The notes under the pieces are model-generated. The model saw nothing but the letters and a program-made list of their open reading frames with translations. It was not told the DNA's origin and did no database searches. Below, one piece after another: positions 1-8,844 of a DNA stretch of 64,000 nt. The position numbers and the translations under genes are program-made. The DNA comes from Kitasatospora sp. MAA19 (GTDB taxonomy: Bacteria; Actinomycetota; Actinomycetes; Streptomycetales; Streptomycetaceae). Location: the NCBI RefSeq assembly GCF_029894125.1, contig NZ_JARXYZ010000009.1, positions 186,001-250,000 of the forward strand, read 5' to 3'. Position 1 is the first letter of the stretch, and the number at the start of each line of letters is the position of its first letter.

Positions 1-1
1 G

Positions 2-1585
2 ATGGTCGTGATGAACCCGGACGCCCGCGCCGACGCCGAGGCCTCCGACGCACGCCGCGCGCGCGGCGAGACCCTCGGCCCCCTCGACGGCATCCCCTAC
101 ACCGCCAAGGACAGCTACCTCGCCAAGGGGCTGACCGCCGCCGCCGGCTCGCCCGCCTTCGAACACCTCGTCGCCCAGCGCGACGCCTTCGCCATCGAGC
201 GGCTGCGCGCCACCGGGGCCGTGCTCATCGGCCTGACCAACATGCCCCCGATGGCGAACGGCGGCATGCAGCGCGGCGTCTACGGCCGCGCCGAAAGCCC
301 GTACAGCGCCGACTGGCTCACCAGCGCCTACGGCTCCGGCTCGTCCAACGGCTCGGGCACCGCCACGGCGGCCTCGTTCGGCGCGTTCGGCCTCGGCGAG
401 GAGACCTGGTCCTCGGGCCGGGCACCCGCCTCCAACAACGCGCTGTGCGCCTACACCCCCAGCCGCGGCGTGATCTCGGTGCGCGGCAACTGGCCGCTCG
501 TCCCGACCATGGACGTCGTCGTCCCCCACACCCGCACCATGGCCGACCTCCTCGAACTGCTCGACGTCATCGTGGCCGACGACCCGGACGCCCGCGGCGA
601 CCTGTGGCGCTCCCAGCCCTGGATCGCACTCCCCGCACCGTCGCAGGTGCGCCCCACCTCGTACCCGTCGCTGGCCCCCACGAACGCGGCAGCGGCGCGC
701 GCCACGCTCGCCGGCAAGCGCGTCGGCGTCCCCAGGATGTACATCAACGCCGACCCCGGCTCCGGGACCAACCCCGACGGCGGCATCGGCGGCCAGACCG
801 GCCAGCGGATCGAGACCCGCCCCTCGGTGATCGCCCGGTGGGAAGCGGCCCGCCGCGACCTGGAGGCCGCCGGCGCCGAGGTGGTCGAGGTCGACTTCCC
901 CGTCGTGTCGAACTACGAGTCCGACCGCCCCGGCACTCCCTCGCTGACCACCCGCGGCCTGGTCGGCGCCGACTTCCTCAAGGTCGAGATCGAGGACCTG
1001 TCCGCCTGGGCGTGGGACGACTTCCTGCGGGCCAACGGCGACCCCGCGCTCGCCACCCTCGCCGAGGTCGACGGCGCCCGTATCTGGCCCAAGCAGGAGG
1101 GTGAACTCCCGGACCGGTACGCCGGTTTCGACGACACGATCACCGACTACCCGCGTTTCGTGCGCGAGCGCCCGTACGCCTCGTTCACCGACATGCCGCA
1201 CCTCGAACAGGGGCTGCGCGGGCTCGAGGAGACCCGCCGGGTCGACCTGGAGCTGTGGATGGACGAACTGCGCCTGGACGCGGTGGTGTTCCCCACGGTC
1301 GCCGACGTGGGCCCCGCGGACATGGACGTGTCCGAGGCCTCCGCCGACCTCGGCTGGCGCAACGGCGTCTGGGTCGCGAACGGCAACCTGGTGCCCCGTC
1401 ACCTCGGCATCCCGACCGTGACCGTGCCCATGGGCACCATGACGGACACCGGCATGCCCGTCGGGCTGACCTTCGCGGGGCGCGCCTACGACGACAACGC
1501 CCTGCTGGCCCTCGCCGCGGCCTTCGAGGCCACCGGCAACCGGCGCACGGAGCCGCCCCGCACACCGCGACTGTCAGCGCAGTGA
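2..1585 (+). CDS. Amidase-signature family hydrolase, 5' partial
   Basis: Amidase-signature enzyme that hydrolyses a C-N amide bond; the substrate cannot be told from sequence. The reading frame is open from the window edge, so the true start probably lies upstream. Visible signature elements are the lysine of the YTAKDSY segment (about residue 36), the Gly/Ser-rich stretch with GSSNGSG (cis-Ser, about residue 115) and the following WSSGRAPAS segment that would carry the nucleophilic Ser, in place of the more usual TGGSIR. The C-terminal part has the expected conserved HLGIPTVTVPMG and PVGLTFAG segments. At over 527 aa it is close to full length. A long gap with a hairpin follows it. Confidence 0.85.
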   Translation: MVVMNPDARADAEASDARRARGETLGPLDGIPYTAKDSYLAKGLTAAAGSPAFEHLVAQRDAFAIERLRATGAVLIGLTNMPPMANGGMQRGVYGRAESPYSADWLTSAYGSGSSNGSGTATAASFGAFGLGEETWSSGRAPASNNALCAYTPSRGVISVRGNWPLVPTMDVVVPHTRTMADLLELLDVIVADDPDARGDLWRSQPWIALPAPSQVRPTSYPSLAPTNAAAARATLAGKRVGVPRMYINADPGSGTNPDGGIGGQTGQRIETRPSVIARWEAARRDLEAAGAEVVEVDFPVVSNYESDRPGTPSLTTRGLVGADFLKVEIEDLSAWAWDDFLRANGDPALATLAEVDGARIWPKQEGELPDRYAGFDDTITDYPRFVRERPYASFTDMPHLEQGLRGLEETRRVDLELWMDELRLDAVVFPTVADVGPADMDVSEASADLGWRNGVWVANGNLVPRHLGIPTVTVPMGTMTDTGMPVGLTFAGRAYDDNALLALAAAFEATGNRRTEPPRTPRLSAQ

Positions 1586-1659
1586 TGCGACGATGCCGCG
1601 CCACGTCGGGCGCGTGAGCCGTTTCACCGGTTGGACCGCCCGGCAGAGCCTCGGCGGCC

Positions 1660-1850
1660 AACTACTCCTCGGAGGTGCCACAGCGGCTCGAACTCACCGA
1701 CACTGGGCGCGAGTTGTGCGTACGATCGCACCACCGCCGAGACCGCTGCCATCGCCGCCCGCCCGTGCGCCGGCATCCCGGCCGAGGACCTCGCCGCCGC
1801 CGACCGCGTGCGGGCCCTGATCATCCAGCGCCCCAGCGCCGAGCTGTCCG
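1660..1850 (+). pseudogene. MarR-family regulator C-terminal remnant, frameshifted
   Basis: One frame reads PQRLELTDTGREL, resembling the end of a MarR wing (L-T-D-x-G-R-E-L). About 10 bases later a second frame reads a helix with AETAAIAARPCAGIPAEDL and RVRALIIQRPSAEL, resembling the C-terminal dimerisation helix of MarR proteins. Both pieces are in the right order but in different frames, and no N-terminal half is visible. I read it as a decayed MarR gene end; the family call rests on short motifs. Confidence 0.4.
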
Positions 1851-1874
1851 GGGCCGGGCCCGGCGGGTCCCGGC

Positions 1875-1915
1875 CCCGGGCCGCCTTCCGGGCCGCCTCC
1901 GGAAGGCGGCCCGGG
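1875..1915 (+). terminator. Strong GC hairpin, terminator-like
   Basis: Perfect 17-bp inverted repeat (1875-1891 with 1899-1915) around a 7-nt loop. There is no T-run, as is common for actinomycete terminators. It lies between the MarR remnant and the PP2C gene and would insulate the latter. Confidence 0.6.
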
Positions 1916-2012
1916 CATCGTCCGTGCGCCACCGGGGCGATCGGATCCGCAGTTGCGCGGTCGGCGGTTGTGTTGGATCCGCTTCGGAAGGGATTTCCCC
2001 TAGGGTCGCGCT

Positions 2013-3089
2013 ATGTCGACTCCGGTTTCCTCCCCACGTGGCCTGGTGCTGACGGTGTCGGCACTCGTGGTGTGTGCAGGAACGGATCTGCTGAGCAGAT
2101 CATCGCTTTCTGCGACCACGCCGATCATCGCGTCCGTTGTGGCGTCTTCGGCACTGTGGGCCGTACCGTGGGCGGGGATTGCGCTGCGGATGGCGTCGAT
2201 CGCCGCGCAGCCGGCGATCGAGCCGCGCCGGGACTTCACCGCCGGCCACGCGTGCTTGATCACGAGTATCGCGGTCAGCTCCATGGCGATCGCCGCGTTC
2301 CTCAGCTACGTCGCGCGGTTGCGGATGACGCGGGACCGGGCGCTGGAGCGTCGGGGGGTGCTTGAGCCGCCTGGCCGGATGGGGGACCTGGCGATCGCGG
2401 TGCGGTACGCATCGGCGGCCGGAGCCGGGCGGGACCGGGGGGTTCTGTACGAGGTGATGGAGACCCCGTTCGGGGCCCGGGTGGTGATGGGGGATGTGCA
2501 CGCTGGAGGACGGCCCACGGTGATGCAGGTGACTGCCCGAGTGCTCGGGGAGATCAGAGAGGCCTCGCAGTACGAGCCGTCCTTGGACGGGATGGCGGCG
2601 AGGGCGGAGGCGTGCGTCTCCCGCTCCGTGGCGGCCGGCGTGTTCATGACGGCGGTGTTCGCCGAGTTCTCCGGGGCGGCGGAGGTGGTGCTGTTGTCGT
2701 GCGGACATGCGCTGGTGCCGCTGGTCGCGTCCGACGACGGCGTACGGACGGCGGCATACGGGGCGCGTCCGCCGGTGGGTCTGGCCGAACTCGCCGCGGA
2801 CGCACCGCTCTTGCGCCAGGAGCTGTTCGCCGCGGGGCAGACCCTGGTGCTGTGCTCCGACGGTGTCGCCGAGGCCCGGGGGCCCGGGGGTGCGTGCTAC
2901 CCGCTGGAGGAGCGCTTGGCGCGGCTCGCCGTGACCGCTGGATGGCGGATGGGTGGTGTGCAGGAGCGTGCCGAATTGCTGCGTTCGGACCTGCTCGCCT
3001 TCGCGGGGGACGGTCTGGGCGATGACGCGGTGTTTCTCCTGGTGGAGCGGGTACCGTCGGCCCGCTCCGCACCCGTGGTGCTCACGTGA
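2013..3089 (+). CDS. Membrane-anchored PP2C/SpoIIE-family protein phosphatase
   Basis: Predicted serine/threonine phosphatase of the SpoIIE/PP2C type, typically acting on anti-sigma antagonist proteins. The N-terminal 100 residues hold two or three hydrophobic segments. The catalytic domain (about 130-350) shows the metal-binding MGDVHAGG, the LLSCGHALVPLV strand, TLVLCSDGVAEARG and the closing GDGLGDDAVFLLVERV, so the usual Asp metal ligands are present. At 358 aa it matches small streptomycete membrane phosphatases with no PAS or GAF sensor. ATG at 2013 is chosen because membrane segments begin immediately; the upstream Shine-Dalgarno is weak. The partner is unknown; an STAS protein and sigma factor are encoded 13 kb away. 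Confidence 0.85.
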   Translation: MSTPVSSPRGLVLTVSALVVCAGTDLLSRSSLSATTPIIASVVASSALWAVPWAGIALRMASIAAQPAIEPRRDFTAGHACLITSIAVSSMAIAAFLSYVARLRMTRDRALERRGVLEPPGRMGDLAIAVRYASAAGAGRDRGVLYEVMETPFGARVVMGDVHAGGRPTVMQVTARVLGEIREASQYEPSLDGMAARAEACVSRSVAAGVFMTAVFAEFSGAAEVVLLSCGHALVPLVASDDGVRTAAYGARPPVGLAELAADAPLLRQELFAAGQTLVLCSDGVAEARGPGGACYPLEERLARLAVTAGWRMGGVQERAELLRSDLLAFAGDGLGDDAVFLLVERVPSARSAPVVLT

Positions 3090-3202
3090 CGCGCATCGCC
3101 CCCGGATCCGTCCAGCCCCCCACGGCCTCCAGTCCGGGCCGGTCGGGGGTGGGGGGCGGAACTCCTGGCGAGGAGACGGCCTGATGCCGGCGGAACTGCG
3201 GC

Positions 3203-4354
3203 TCACGCCCCCTGAAGACGGACCGCCGTGCTGCGGATGGCGGGGAGCTCGGAGTAGAGGGCGTCACCGGGGCATTCGGTGGCGAAGCCGTCGCGGTGGC
3301 CGGAGACGGCGTTGAAATCGACGACCGTGCCCTTCGGGTAGAGGCTGCCGTCGGAGCCGGAGGTGAGCTGGGCCTTGCCGCCGGCCGACCGGCCGGTGAG
3401 GCCGAGCTTCCACGCGGAGATCTTCGCAAGGCCGTCCTGCAACTCCTGCGGCGGGGCGTCCGAGCTGTAGGTGCCGATGGCTGCGATGCCGGAGGAGTTG
3501 GTGTTGAAGCCGAGTGTGTGGGCGCCAAGGACGGGCTGGTCAACGCCGCCGGCGCGACCCTCGTAGATGGTGCCGCAGCGGTCGACCAGGAAGTTGTAGC
3601 CGATGTCCCGCCAGCCGTTGCTCTGAACGTGGTACTGGTAGACCGACCTGATCACCCGGGGGGCGTCGCTGCAGGCGTAGTCGGTGGCGGTCGCCGTGTG
3701 GTGGACGAAGGCCACCCGGACCGCGCCGGTGTAGACGAAGCCCGGTTCACGGATCGACTCGTCCGCACCCCAGCCTGCCCGGGTGACGACGCCGGGGCGC
3801 GGAGCCGCCGCGGCGTCGGGTCGGGCCGGGCGTTCGGGCAGTGTCTGGGCCTCGGTGGAGACGGCTCCCTGGCCGGGGTCGACCAGTTCGACCCGCAGTC
3901 CGCGCGGCAGGCCGGCCGGACCGGGGTACACCTCGACCGCAACGCCGTCGCTGCGGCCGGTCCACAGCGGAGCGGTGGCACCGTGCGGCGCGGCGTCGGG
4001 GCTGTCCGCGGCATCGGTTTCCAGCTGGTGCCAGTCGCCCCAGCGGCCGGTGGCCGCGTCCCGGGTGCGGACCCGGACGGTACCGCCGGCCATCGCCGCC
4101 GGCGGTCCGTCCCAGCCGACGCCGAGCAGTTCGAACGGTCGGGTGGCCCGGGGCGCGACGGCACCGCCGGCGGTGAGGGCGACCGAGGTGACCGAGCCAC
4201 CTCCGGCGGAGGTACGCGGTGCCGGGGCCGGGGCAGGGGCAGGGGCACCCGAGCCGTCCACAGCGGTGGCCGTGGGCTGGAGGAGCAGGGCGGTGGTGCA
4301 GCCGGCAAGGACGGCTGCCGGAATTGAGATCCTCATGAAACGGATGCTCGCCAC
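3203..4354 (-). CDS. Exported N-acetylmuramoyl-L-alanine amidase (PGRP/amidase_2 type)
   Basis: Secreted peptidoglycan amidase cleaving the MurNAc-L-Ala bond. GTG at 4354 is preceded by a GGGGTGA-type site and gives a signal peptide (Arg near the N-terminus, hydrophobic core AAVLAGCTTALLL). A Pro/Ala linker and a beta-rich accessory region (about 50-175) follow. The PGRP/amidase domain (about 185-383) carries VRVAFVHHTATATDY with the zinc His, YNFLVDRCGTIYEGR, and the distal zinc ligands in SGHRDG and ECPGD, so the metal site appears complete. It is divergent from the collagen-like wall protein, with 359 bases between them. Confidence 0.9.
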   Translation of the reverse strand: MASIRFMRISIPAAVLAGCTTALLLQPTATAVDGSGAPAPAPAPAPRTSAGGGSVTSVALTAGGAVAPRATRPFELLGVGWDGPPAAMAGGTVRVRTRDAATGRWGDWHQLETDAADSPDAAPHGATAPLWTGRSDGVAVEVYPGPAGLPRGLRVELVDPGQGAVSTEAQTLPERPARPDAAAAPRPGVVTRAGWGADESIREPGFVYTGAVRVAFVHHTATATDYACSDAPRVIRSVYQYHVQSNGWRDIGYNFLVDRCGTIYEGRAGGVDQPVLGAHTLGFNTNSSGIAAIGTYSSDAPPQELQDGLAKISAWKLGLTGRSAGGKAQLTSGSDGSLYPKGTVVDFNAVSGHRDGFATECPGDALYSELPAIRSTAVRLQGA

Positions 4355-4713
4355 GATTCGTCACCCCTGCATGTCGCCGACGGTCGGCGGATCGTCACGG
4401 AAGGCCGTCGGGACGCGGGGACGGGGGTTCAGGAAACCCTTGGCCGGGTTCGACCGGTCAGGCGATCGGCACCGGCATCCGCGTGACTTTCGGGGGATCC
4501 GTCGTGCGGAGAAGTTCATCCGGCGCCGACGGCACGGTCCCGGTTCCGTCGCGGGCGCGACGGCGCAGGGGCAGCGCGGAGCGTGCGGGCGGCGTTCCCC
4601 CGGGCACCGTAATTCACTGGGCCGAAGTGGTTAATCCGCGGCGACGCGCGCCACGGCCGGGTGGTAGAGGGGCGTATTCAGAAGATCCGTTTTGCGGATC
4701 ATCCAGGAGCGTC
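4355..4713. other. Intergenic region between divergent envelope genes
   Basis: 359 bases separate the amidase and the collagen-like gene, so both promoters should be here. The plus-strand reading frame stays open back to 4483, but that upstream stretch is Arg/Pro-rich with no signal peptide, so I treat it as untranslated. AGGAG at 4705-4709 supports the ATG at 4714. I did not identify a confident -10/-35 or a riboswitch. Confidence 0.5.
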
Positions 4714-6069
4714 ATGCGAACTCGAATCACCACTCTGGTCCTGTCTGGACTGACATCGGCGGCCCTCGTGTGGGGCGCCGGCGGCACGGCCTTCGCCTCG
4801 TCCGTCACCGACTACAGCGCGGCCTCCGACTCGACGGAGGCCCAGGGCGAATGGGTCGACAGCCTTCTGCACCTGGCCGAAGGGAGCAGCACCCCGGCGG
4901 AGAACGCCTGGACCTTCACCAGCCTCAGCGATCTCCGGTCGGCACAGACCATCCGCCCCGCCCACCGGGCCGACGGTGACACGGAGCCCGAGGCGGCCCC
5001 GGACGACGGCCAGGAACCGGGCTCCGCGCAGCCGGGTGACGCGGTGCAGCCCGGCGAGCAGGGTGCCGAGCGGCAGCGGCCGGCGGAGCAGGCGCCGTCG
5101 ACGCTTCCCGGGCCCCTGGGGAACCGTGGCAGCGAGAACTTCGGCGGGGCCGGGCACGAGAACCACGGCCACATCGGCGGCTACGGCCCCGGCGAGTGCA
5201 TCTGCCTGCCCGGCCTGCCCGGCCTCCCCGGCCTCCCCGGCCTCCCCGGCGGACACGGGGAGCACGGCGAGCACGGCGAGCACGGGCAGCACGGGCAGCA
5301 CTGCGAGCACGGCGAGCACGGCGAGCACGGCGAGCACGGCGAGCACGGGCAGCACGGGCAGCACGGCGAACACGGGCAGCACGGGCAGCACGGCGAACAC
5401 GGGCAGCACGGGCAGCACGGCGAACACGGCGAGCACGGGCAGCACGGCGAACACGGCGAGCACGGGCAGCACGGCGAACACGGCGAGCACGGCGAACACG
5501 GCGAGCACGGCGAGCACGGCGAGCACGGGCAGCACGGGCAGCACGGCGAACACGGCGAACACGGCGAACACGGCGAACACGGCGAACACGGCGAACACGG
5601 CGAGCACGGCGAGCACGGGGGCCAGGAGCAGGGCCAAGGCCAGCACGGCGCGCAGAACCAGGGCCAGGACCAGCACGTCGACGTGGCTGTCATCGTGCAG
5701 AACACCGTGGCCAACAACCTCAACAACAGCGCCAACAACAGCGCCACCAGCAACTCGACCAACTCCGCGCAAAACCTGAACAAGATCAAGCTCGTCGCGG
5801 AGGAGGCGGCAGCACGGCCGCCACACAAGCCGACCCACCACGGCGGGCACGAGGTGACGCCCGGCCACCACGGTGCGGACGAGGAGCACCACGGCGGACA
5901 CGAGGTGACGCCCGGCCACCACGGTGCGGACGAGGAGCACCACGGCGGACACCACCACGGCGAGCTGGCCCAGACAGGCGCTCCGAAGACACCCGTCCTG
6001 GTCGGCCTCTCGGCCGCGTTCCTCGCCGCGGGCGCCGCGGCCATGCGGCTCAGCCGACGCCGCGCCTGA
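4714..6069 (+). CDS. Collagen-like, His-rich cell-wall protein with LAXTG sortase signal
   Basis: Exported 451-residue surface protein. ATG at 4714 with AGGAG just upstream gives a signal peptide ending near AFA. Residues 30-165 are acidic and Pro-rich. Residues 167-301 are 45 consecutive Gly-X-Y triplets: four GLP, one GGH, then forty GEH or GQH with a single Gly-to-Cys break at residue 197. An Asn/Ser-rich stretch (about 328-358) and two copies of a 17-residue His-rich unit follow. The C-terminus has LAQTG (418-422), a hydrophobic segment and an RLSRRR tail, a class E sortase signal typical of streptomycetes. The Gly-X-Y register suggests a collagen-like rod; about forty His plus Glu suggest metal binding. 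Both functions are inferences. It lies divergent from a wall amidase. Confidence 0.85.
   Translation: MRTRITTLVLSGLTSAALVWGAGGTAFASSVTDYSAASDSTEAQGEWVDSLLHLAEGSSTPAENAWTFTSLSDLRSAQTIRPAHRADGDTEPEAAPDDGQEPGSAQPGDAVQPGEQGAERQRPAEQAPSTLPGPLGNRGSENFGGAGHENHGHIGGYGPGECICLPGLPGLPGLPGLPGGHGEHGEHGEHGQHGQHCEHGEHGEHGEHGEHGQHGQHGEHGQHGQHGEHGQHGQHGEHGEHGQHGEHGEHGQHGEHGEHGEHGEHGEHGEHGQHGQHGEHGEHGEHGEHGEHGEHGEHGEHGGQEQGQGQHGAQNQGQDQHVDVAVIVQNTVANNLNNSANNSATSNSTNSAQNLNKIKLVAEEAAARPPHKPTHHGGHEVTPGHHGADEEHHGGHEVTPGHHGADEEHHGGHHHGELAQTGAPKTPVLVGLSAAFLAAGAAAMRLSRRRA
5212..5616 (+). repeat. 9-bp coding tandem repeat encoding Gly-X-Y triplets
   Basis: Forty-five 9-base units: four Gly-Leu-Pro codon triplets, then GG(C/G)-GA(G/A)/CAG-CAC units coding for GEH/GQH. 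Codon choice in the Gly and Glu positions alternates in blocks (gaacac versus gagcac runs), which points to recent expansion by slippage or unequal exchange. Repeat number is likely to vary between strains. Confidence 0.9.
5842..5943 (+). repeat. Two tandem 51-bp units in the collagen-like gene
   Basis: A 17-codon unit starting [10 protein letters not shown] is repeated twice (5842-5892, 5893-5943), almost identical at DNA level, directly before the sorting signal. It adds further His clusters close to the wall anchor. Confidence 0.85.
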
Positions 6070-6114
6070 CCGGTCCCGACGGCAGGTGAGCGGGTAGCGC
6101 TCGAAAGCACTCTC

Positions 6115-6159
6115 GACAGTGGCCTCCACCAGGCAGTCGTCCTGGTGGAGGCCACTGTC
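6115..6159 (+). terminator. Rho-independent-like terminator after the collagen-like gene
   Basis: Perfect 19-bp stem (6115-6133 with 6141-6159) with a 7-nt loop, 45 bases after the stop codon. No U-tail. Confidence 0.75.
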
Positions 6160-6225
6160 GTGACAAGTCCAGGCCGGGCGGGGCGCTCAACCACAGTGGT
6201 TCGCCCAGCAGTTCGCACCGGGCGG

Positions 6226-6336
6226 CACGGCGTCCTCACCGACGGCAGCCCGCTCGGCATCACCGCCGCCGACGTCTTCACCGTCCGAGACGGCCAGATC
6301 GTGCGCATGCGTGCCTACACCGACCCCGCCGAGGTG
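6226..6336 (+). pseudogene. SnoaL/NTF2-like fold C-terminal fragment
   Basis: The short frame reads [19 protein letters not shown] followed by RAYTDPAEV, the last beta strands typical of SnoaL-like/NTF2 proteins. There is no start codon or N-terminal half; the fragment abuts the terminator hairpin. I regard it as a gene remnant. Confidence 0.45.
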
Positions 6337-6557
6337 CAGTCGGGGTCGCCCTACCCCCTTTCACCTGCAGCGGTTCGCGTGGTGTCGACAGCCGAGACCT
6401 CAAGGAATCGGCCTCGCCGTTCCTCAACTATCCTGAAGTGAAAGTTAGTTGGATCTAGCCGACGGGAGCGACGCCGCAGTGTGCTGACGGTTCGCCAGTG
6501 TTCACTTCGCACACAAGCGCCCGTTCTAGCCCATCGGCGCTCATGGGCGCTCATCGG

Positions 6558-6785
6558 GCCTGGTCCACTTGATCACCGACGCCGCGGGTGTTCCTCTCGC
6601 CGCCACCTCGACCGGCGGCAACCGCGATGACGTCACCCAGCCGATCCCACTACTGGAGGCGACCGCCCGTGCGGGGCAGGCGCGGGCGACCTCGGCGTCG
6701 CCCGGACGTCGTCCTCGGCGACCGCGGCTACGGCGGCTACGGCGGCTACGGCGGCTACGGCCACGACAAGTACCGCTCATCGCCG
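6558..6785 (+). pseudogene. IS5-type transposase fragment, frameshifted
   Basis: One frame encodes HLITDAAGVPLAAT and STGGNRDDVTQPIPLLEA, the region around the first catalytic Asp of IS5-family DDE transposases. After a frame change another frame encodes RPDVVLGDRGY and HDKYR, the second Asp motif. Both termini are missing and no flanking inverted repeats were found. Between DRGY and HDKYR lies a 9-bp repeat expansion absent from normal family members. Confidence 0.65.
6726..6761 (+). repeat. Four copies of a 9-bp unit (ggctacggc)
   Basis: 36 bases of perfect 9-bp tandem repeat inside the transposase fragment, encoding Gly-Tyr-Gly units. The repeat grew from the DRGYD motif, presumably after the gene stopped being under selection. 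Confidence 0.85.
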
Positions 6786-6810
6786 TCGGTGTCAGGCACA
6801 TGCGCCATGG

Positions 6811-7023
6811 TGGGGCGGTGTCCGAAGTCTGGCCGGGCCGGGGGTGAGGGCGTTGACGCGGATGCCGCGGCCGGTGAGTTCGGCGGCTCAGGTGCGGGCG
6901 AGGCTGCGGATCGCGGCCTTGGTGGCGGCGTAGACGCCCAGGCCCGGGACGCCGCGCAGGGCCGCGCTGGAGGAGAGCAGGATCACCGAGGCGCCGGCCG
7001 ACAGCAGCGGGAGCGCCTTGGGG
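6811..7023 (-). pseudogene. Short-chain dehydrogenase/reductase fragment with in-frame stop
   Basis: The minus strand reads ALPLLSAGASVILLSSSAAL, then YAATKAAIRSLART, a TGA stop, then AAELTGRGIRVNALTPGPAR. This is the SDR core with the catalytic Ser and the YxxxK motif. The TGA replaces the Trp usual in this position (ARTWAAEL). N-terminal Rossmann and C-terminal parts are missing. Confidence 0.7.
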
Positions 7024-7034
7024 ACGGGTGGCAG

Positions 7035-7451
7035 TCAGTCTCCTGGCGGAGCCCAGGCGCAGGCCAGCGAGCCGCCGATGAGGCCGGGCAGCAGGCCCAG
7101 GAAGAAGCCGCCGAAGTTGGCGAGCGGCACGGAGACCAGTGAGAGCAGGATCGCCGCGACCCCGGCGAAGATCCGCACCTGCGGCTGGAGCCAGAGCGTG
7201 ACACCCACCGTGATCAGCAGGCTCCCGATGAGGAGTGAGCCCGCGCCCGCGGCGGTGGAGAGCGCCAGGCCGACACCGCCCAAGCTGAGGTGGGTGTAGG
7301 GGAAGGGGAAATAGAGGATCGGCAGGCCGGCGCCGAGCGTCAGCAAGCCGGCCCAGAACGGGCGGGTGCCGCGCCAGACCCGGAACTCCCACCGGGCCGC
7401 GGCGATCGCCTCGCGCGGCCCGGACCGCGGGGCCGTGGTTCCGTTCCACAC
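7035..7451 (-). CDS. DUF6114-family integral membrane protein
   Basis: Small membrane protein of the streptomycete DUF6114 type, function unknown. GTG at 7451 is preferred because GGGAG precedes it by about 7 bases and it removes an unconserved N-terminal stretch. It opens with RVWRGTRPFWAGLLTLGAG and has about four hydrophobic helices, including LLIGSLLITVGVTLWL and FFLGLLPGLIGGSLA. It lies downstream of the DUF6230 gene (74-base gap), the usual partner, so the two are probably co-transcribed. The 138-residue product ends at APPGD just before the SDR fragment, and its C-terminus may have been shortened by that rearrangement. Confidence 0.75.
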   Translation of the reverse strand: MWNGTTAPRSGPREAIAAARWEFRVWRGTRPFWAGLLTLGAGLPILYFPFPYTHLSLGGVGLALSTAAGAGSLLIGSLLITVGVTLWLQPQVRIFAGVAAILLSLVSVPLANFGGFFLGLLPGLIGGSLACAWAPPGD

Positions 7452-7525
7452 GTGGCAACTCCCTGCGTTGTCTTTCCTTGGGACTGAGGCGGGCCATCGG
7501 GCCATCGGGATATCGGGTCAGCGGG

Positions 7526-8146
7526 TCAGAAGCACTCGGCCCGGCCTCGCACCAGCGACACGTCCAGTCCCGGAACGTCGAAGCTGCCGGCCGCCACCGC
7601 GACCGCGGTAATCCGCACGTCCGTCAGGTTGATTGAACTTGCCTGCTGTGCTGGGCTGTTGGGGTTGAAGAAGCGCGAGTCCCGGTCGCCCCGGCTGACT
7701 TCGCCAGTAGTGAGCGATCCGGCGGCGACCCCGATGTCGAGGCGTTGGCTGCTCGCCTCGCCGGCCGCCAGGTGCTTCGCGTCGATGAAGAATCCCTTCA
7801 CGGTGGCCGGTCGCCGGCCACCGGTGAGCCGCAGCGTGAAGGGGCCGAGCACCGGAATCGGGAAGACGGCGGACTGGCAGAGCCCGTGGATCGTGGCGGA
7901 CTCGAACCCCGTCACCGCGACCGGCACCTGGACGTGCTCGCGGGTGACGTCCACCGTGCCGTACAGGCTGAAGCCGTCACCATGGACCTCGTCGGCGGAG
8001 AGCTTGAACTCCTCCCCGGAGATGAGGAACGACGCGGCGAGCGCGTTCTCGGCCACGCCGGCGGCGAGGACCGCGGTGGCCGCGAGACACGGCAGCAGGA
8101 TGACGGCGAAGCGCTTCCAGCGGGTCCTGCCGAAGCGTTGCGACAT
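7526..8146 (-). CDS. DUF6230-family exported/membrane-associated protein
   Basis: 206-residue protein of the DUF6230 type found beside DUF6114 in streptomycetes; role unknown. ATG at 8146 is preceded by AGGGAGAG. RTRWKRFAVILLPCLAA begins an N-terminal membrane/signal segment, followed by a beta-rich extracytoplasmic domain without Cys pairs typical of disulfides and an end at RGRAECF. First gene of a probable two-gene operon. Confidence 0.8.
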   Translation of the reverse strand: MSQRFGRTRWKRFAVILLPCLAATAVLAAGVAENALAASFLISGEEFKLSADEVHGDGFSLYGTVDVTREHVQVPVAVTGFESATIHGLCQSAVFPIPVLGPFTLRLTGGRRPATVKGFFIDAKHLAAGEASSQRLDIGVAAGSLTTGEVSRGDRDSRFFNPNSPAQQASSINLTDVRITAVAVAAGSFDVPGLDVSLVRGRAECF

Positions 8147-8440
8147 GCCGTCTCTCCCTGGCGTGGACCGTGGCTCCCGGGCGCCCGTGCGACCGGCCGG
8201 GAGTGGACGCAAGGGACACCGCACCGGCTGCTCGGGATCGAAAGACTGAACATGGCCGATCATGCGGTGTAGGACATGGCTCCGCAAACCATTCGCGACC
8301 ACATTGCCGCCCATGTTGCCGCACATCACTCCGGCGGCCCATCGGCCACGGCATGGGGGCTCGGTGAACAGCGCGTCGGTGCGGTCAATGGGATCATCCG
8401 AAGGGCAGCGCAGTGACCGACTGTCCCGGGACCCCGGCGG

Positions 8441-8587
8441 CCGGGGATGCTGCTGCCGGCCGACCACGGCTTTCCCGGCGTGGCGCTGCGAAAGAAGGCC
8501 CAGGCCACCGGCGCCGACCTGCCGTGGCGGGTCCAGGCCGGCTGGAAACCACCACCCGAACAGGTCCTGGCGTGCGGCTCCCGAGGA
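8441..8587 (+). pseudogene. IS4-type transposase fragment
   Basis: The frame reads MLLPADHGFPGVALRKKAQA followed by TGADLPWRV and WKPPPEQVL, matching the conserved block of IS4-family transposases (LLADRxFxGYxLW...ATGADLLWRV). Catalytic context is incomplete and both ends are missing, so it is a fossil. Confidence 0.65.
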
Positions 8588-8844
8588 AGCCGCACACGCC
8601 CGCCCCGGCATCATCCACGCCACTGCCTCGCTCAACGGCCGACAGGGCCCCTGGGCCGGGCGCGTGGGCTTCGACCAGAGCGCCGGAAGCCTGACCGACG
8701 CACCACCAGCGGCGGCGACACCCTCACACAGACTCCGCGCAGCTGGGTCGACGAGGACTTCCGGATCGACGCCACAAGGCCGTCACGCTTTCGGGACCGC
8801 CCGACCTCATCGGTGCGCCGCTCCGCGCCCCGGACGGTGCCGGG

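Noticed and set aside
4483..4713. 77-codon N-terminal extension of the collagen-like protein
   Set aside because: Arg/Pro-rich, no ribosome site, and it would bury the signal peptide that begins at 4714.
5212..5616. Regular repeats that might suggest a CRISPR array or satellite
   Set aside because: Units are 9 bp without spacers and keep one reading frame in an exported protein with a sortase signal, so they are coding repeats.
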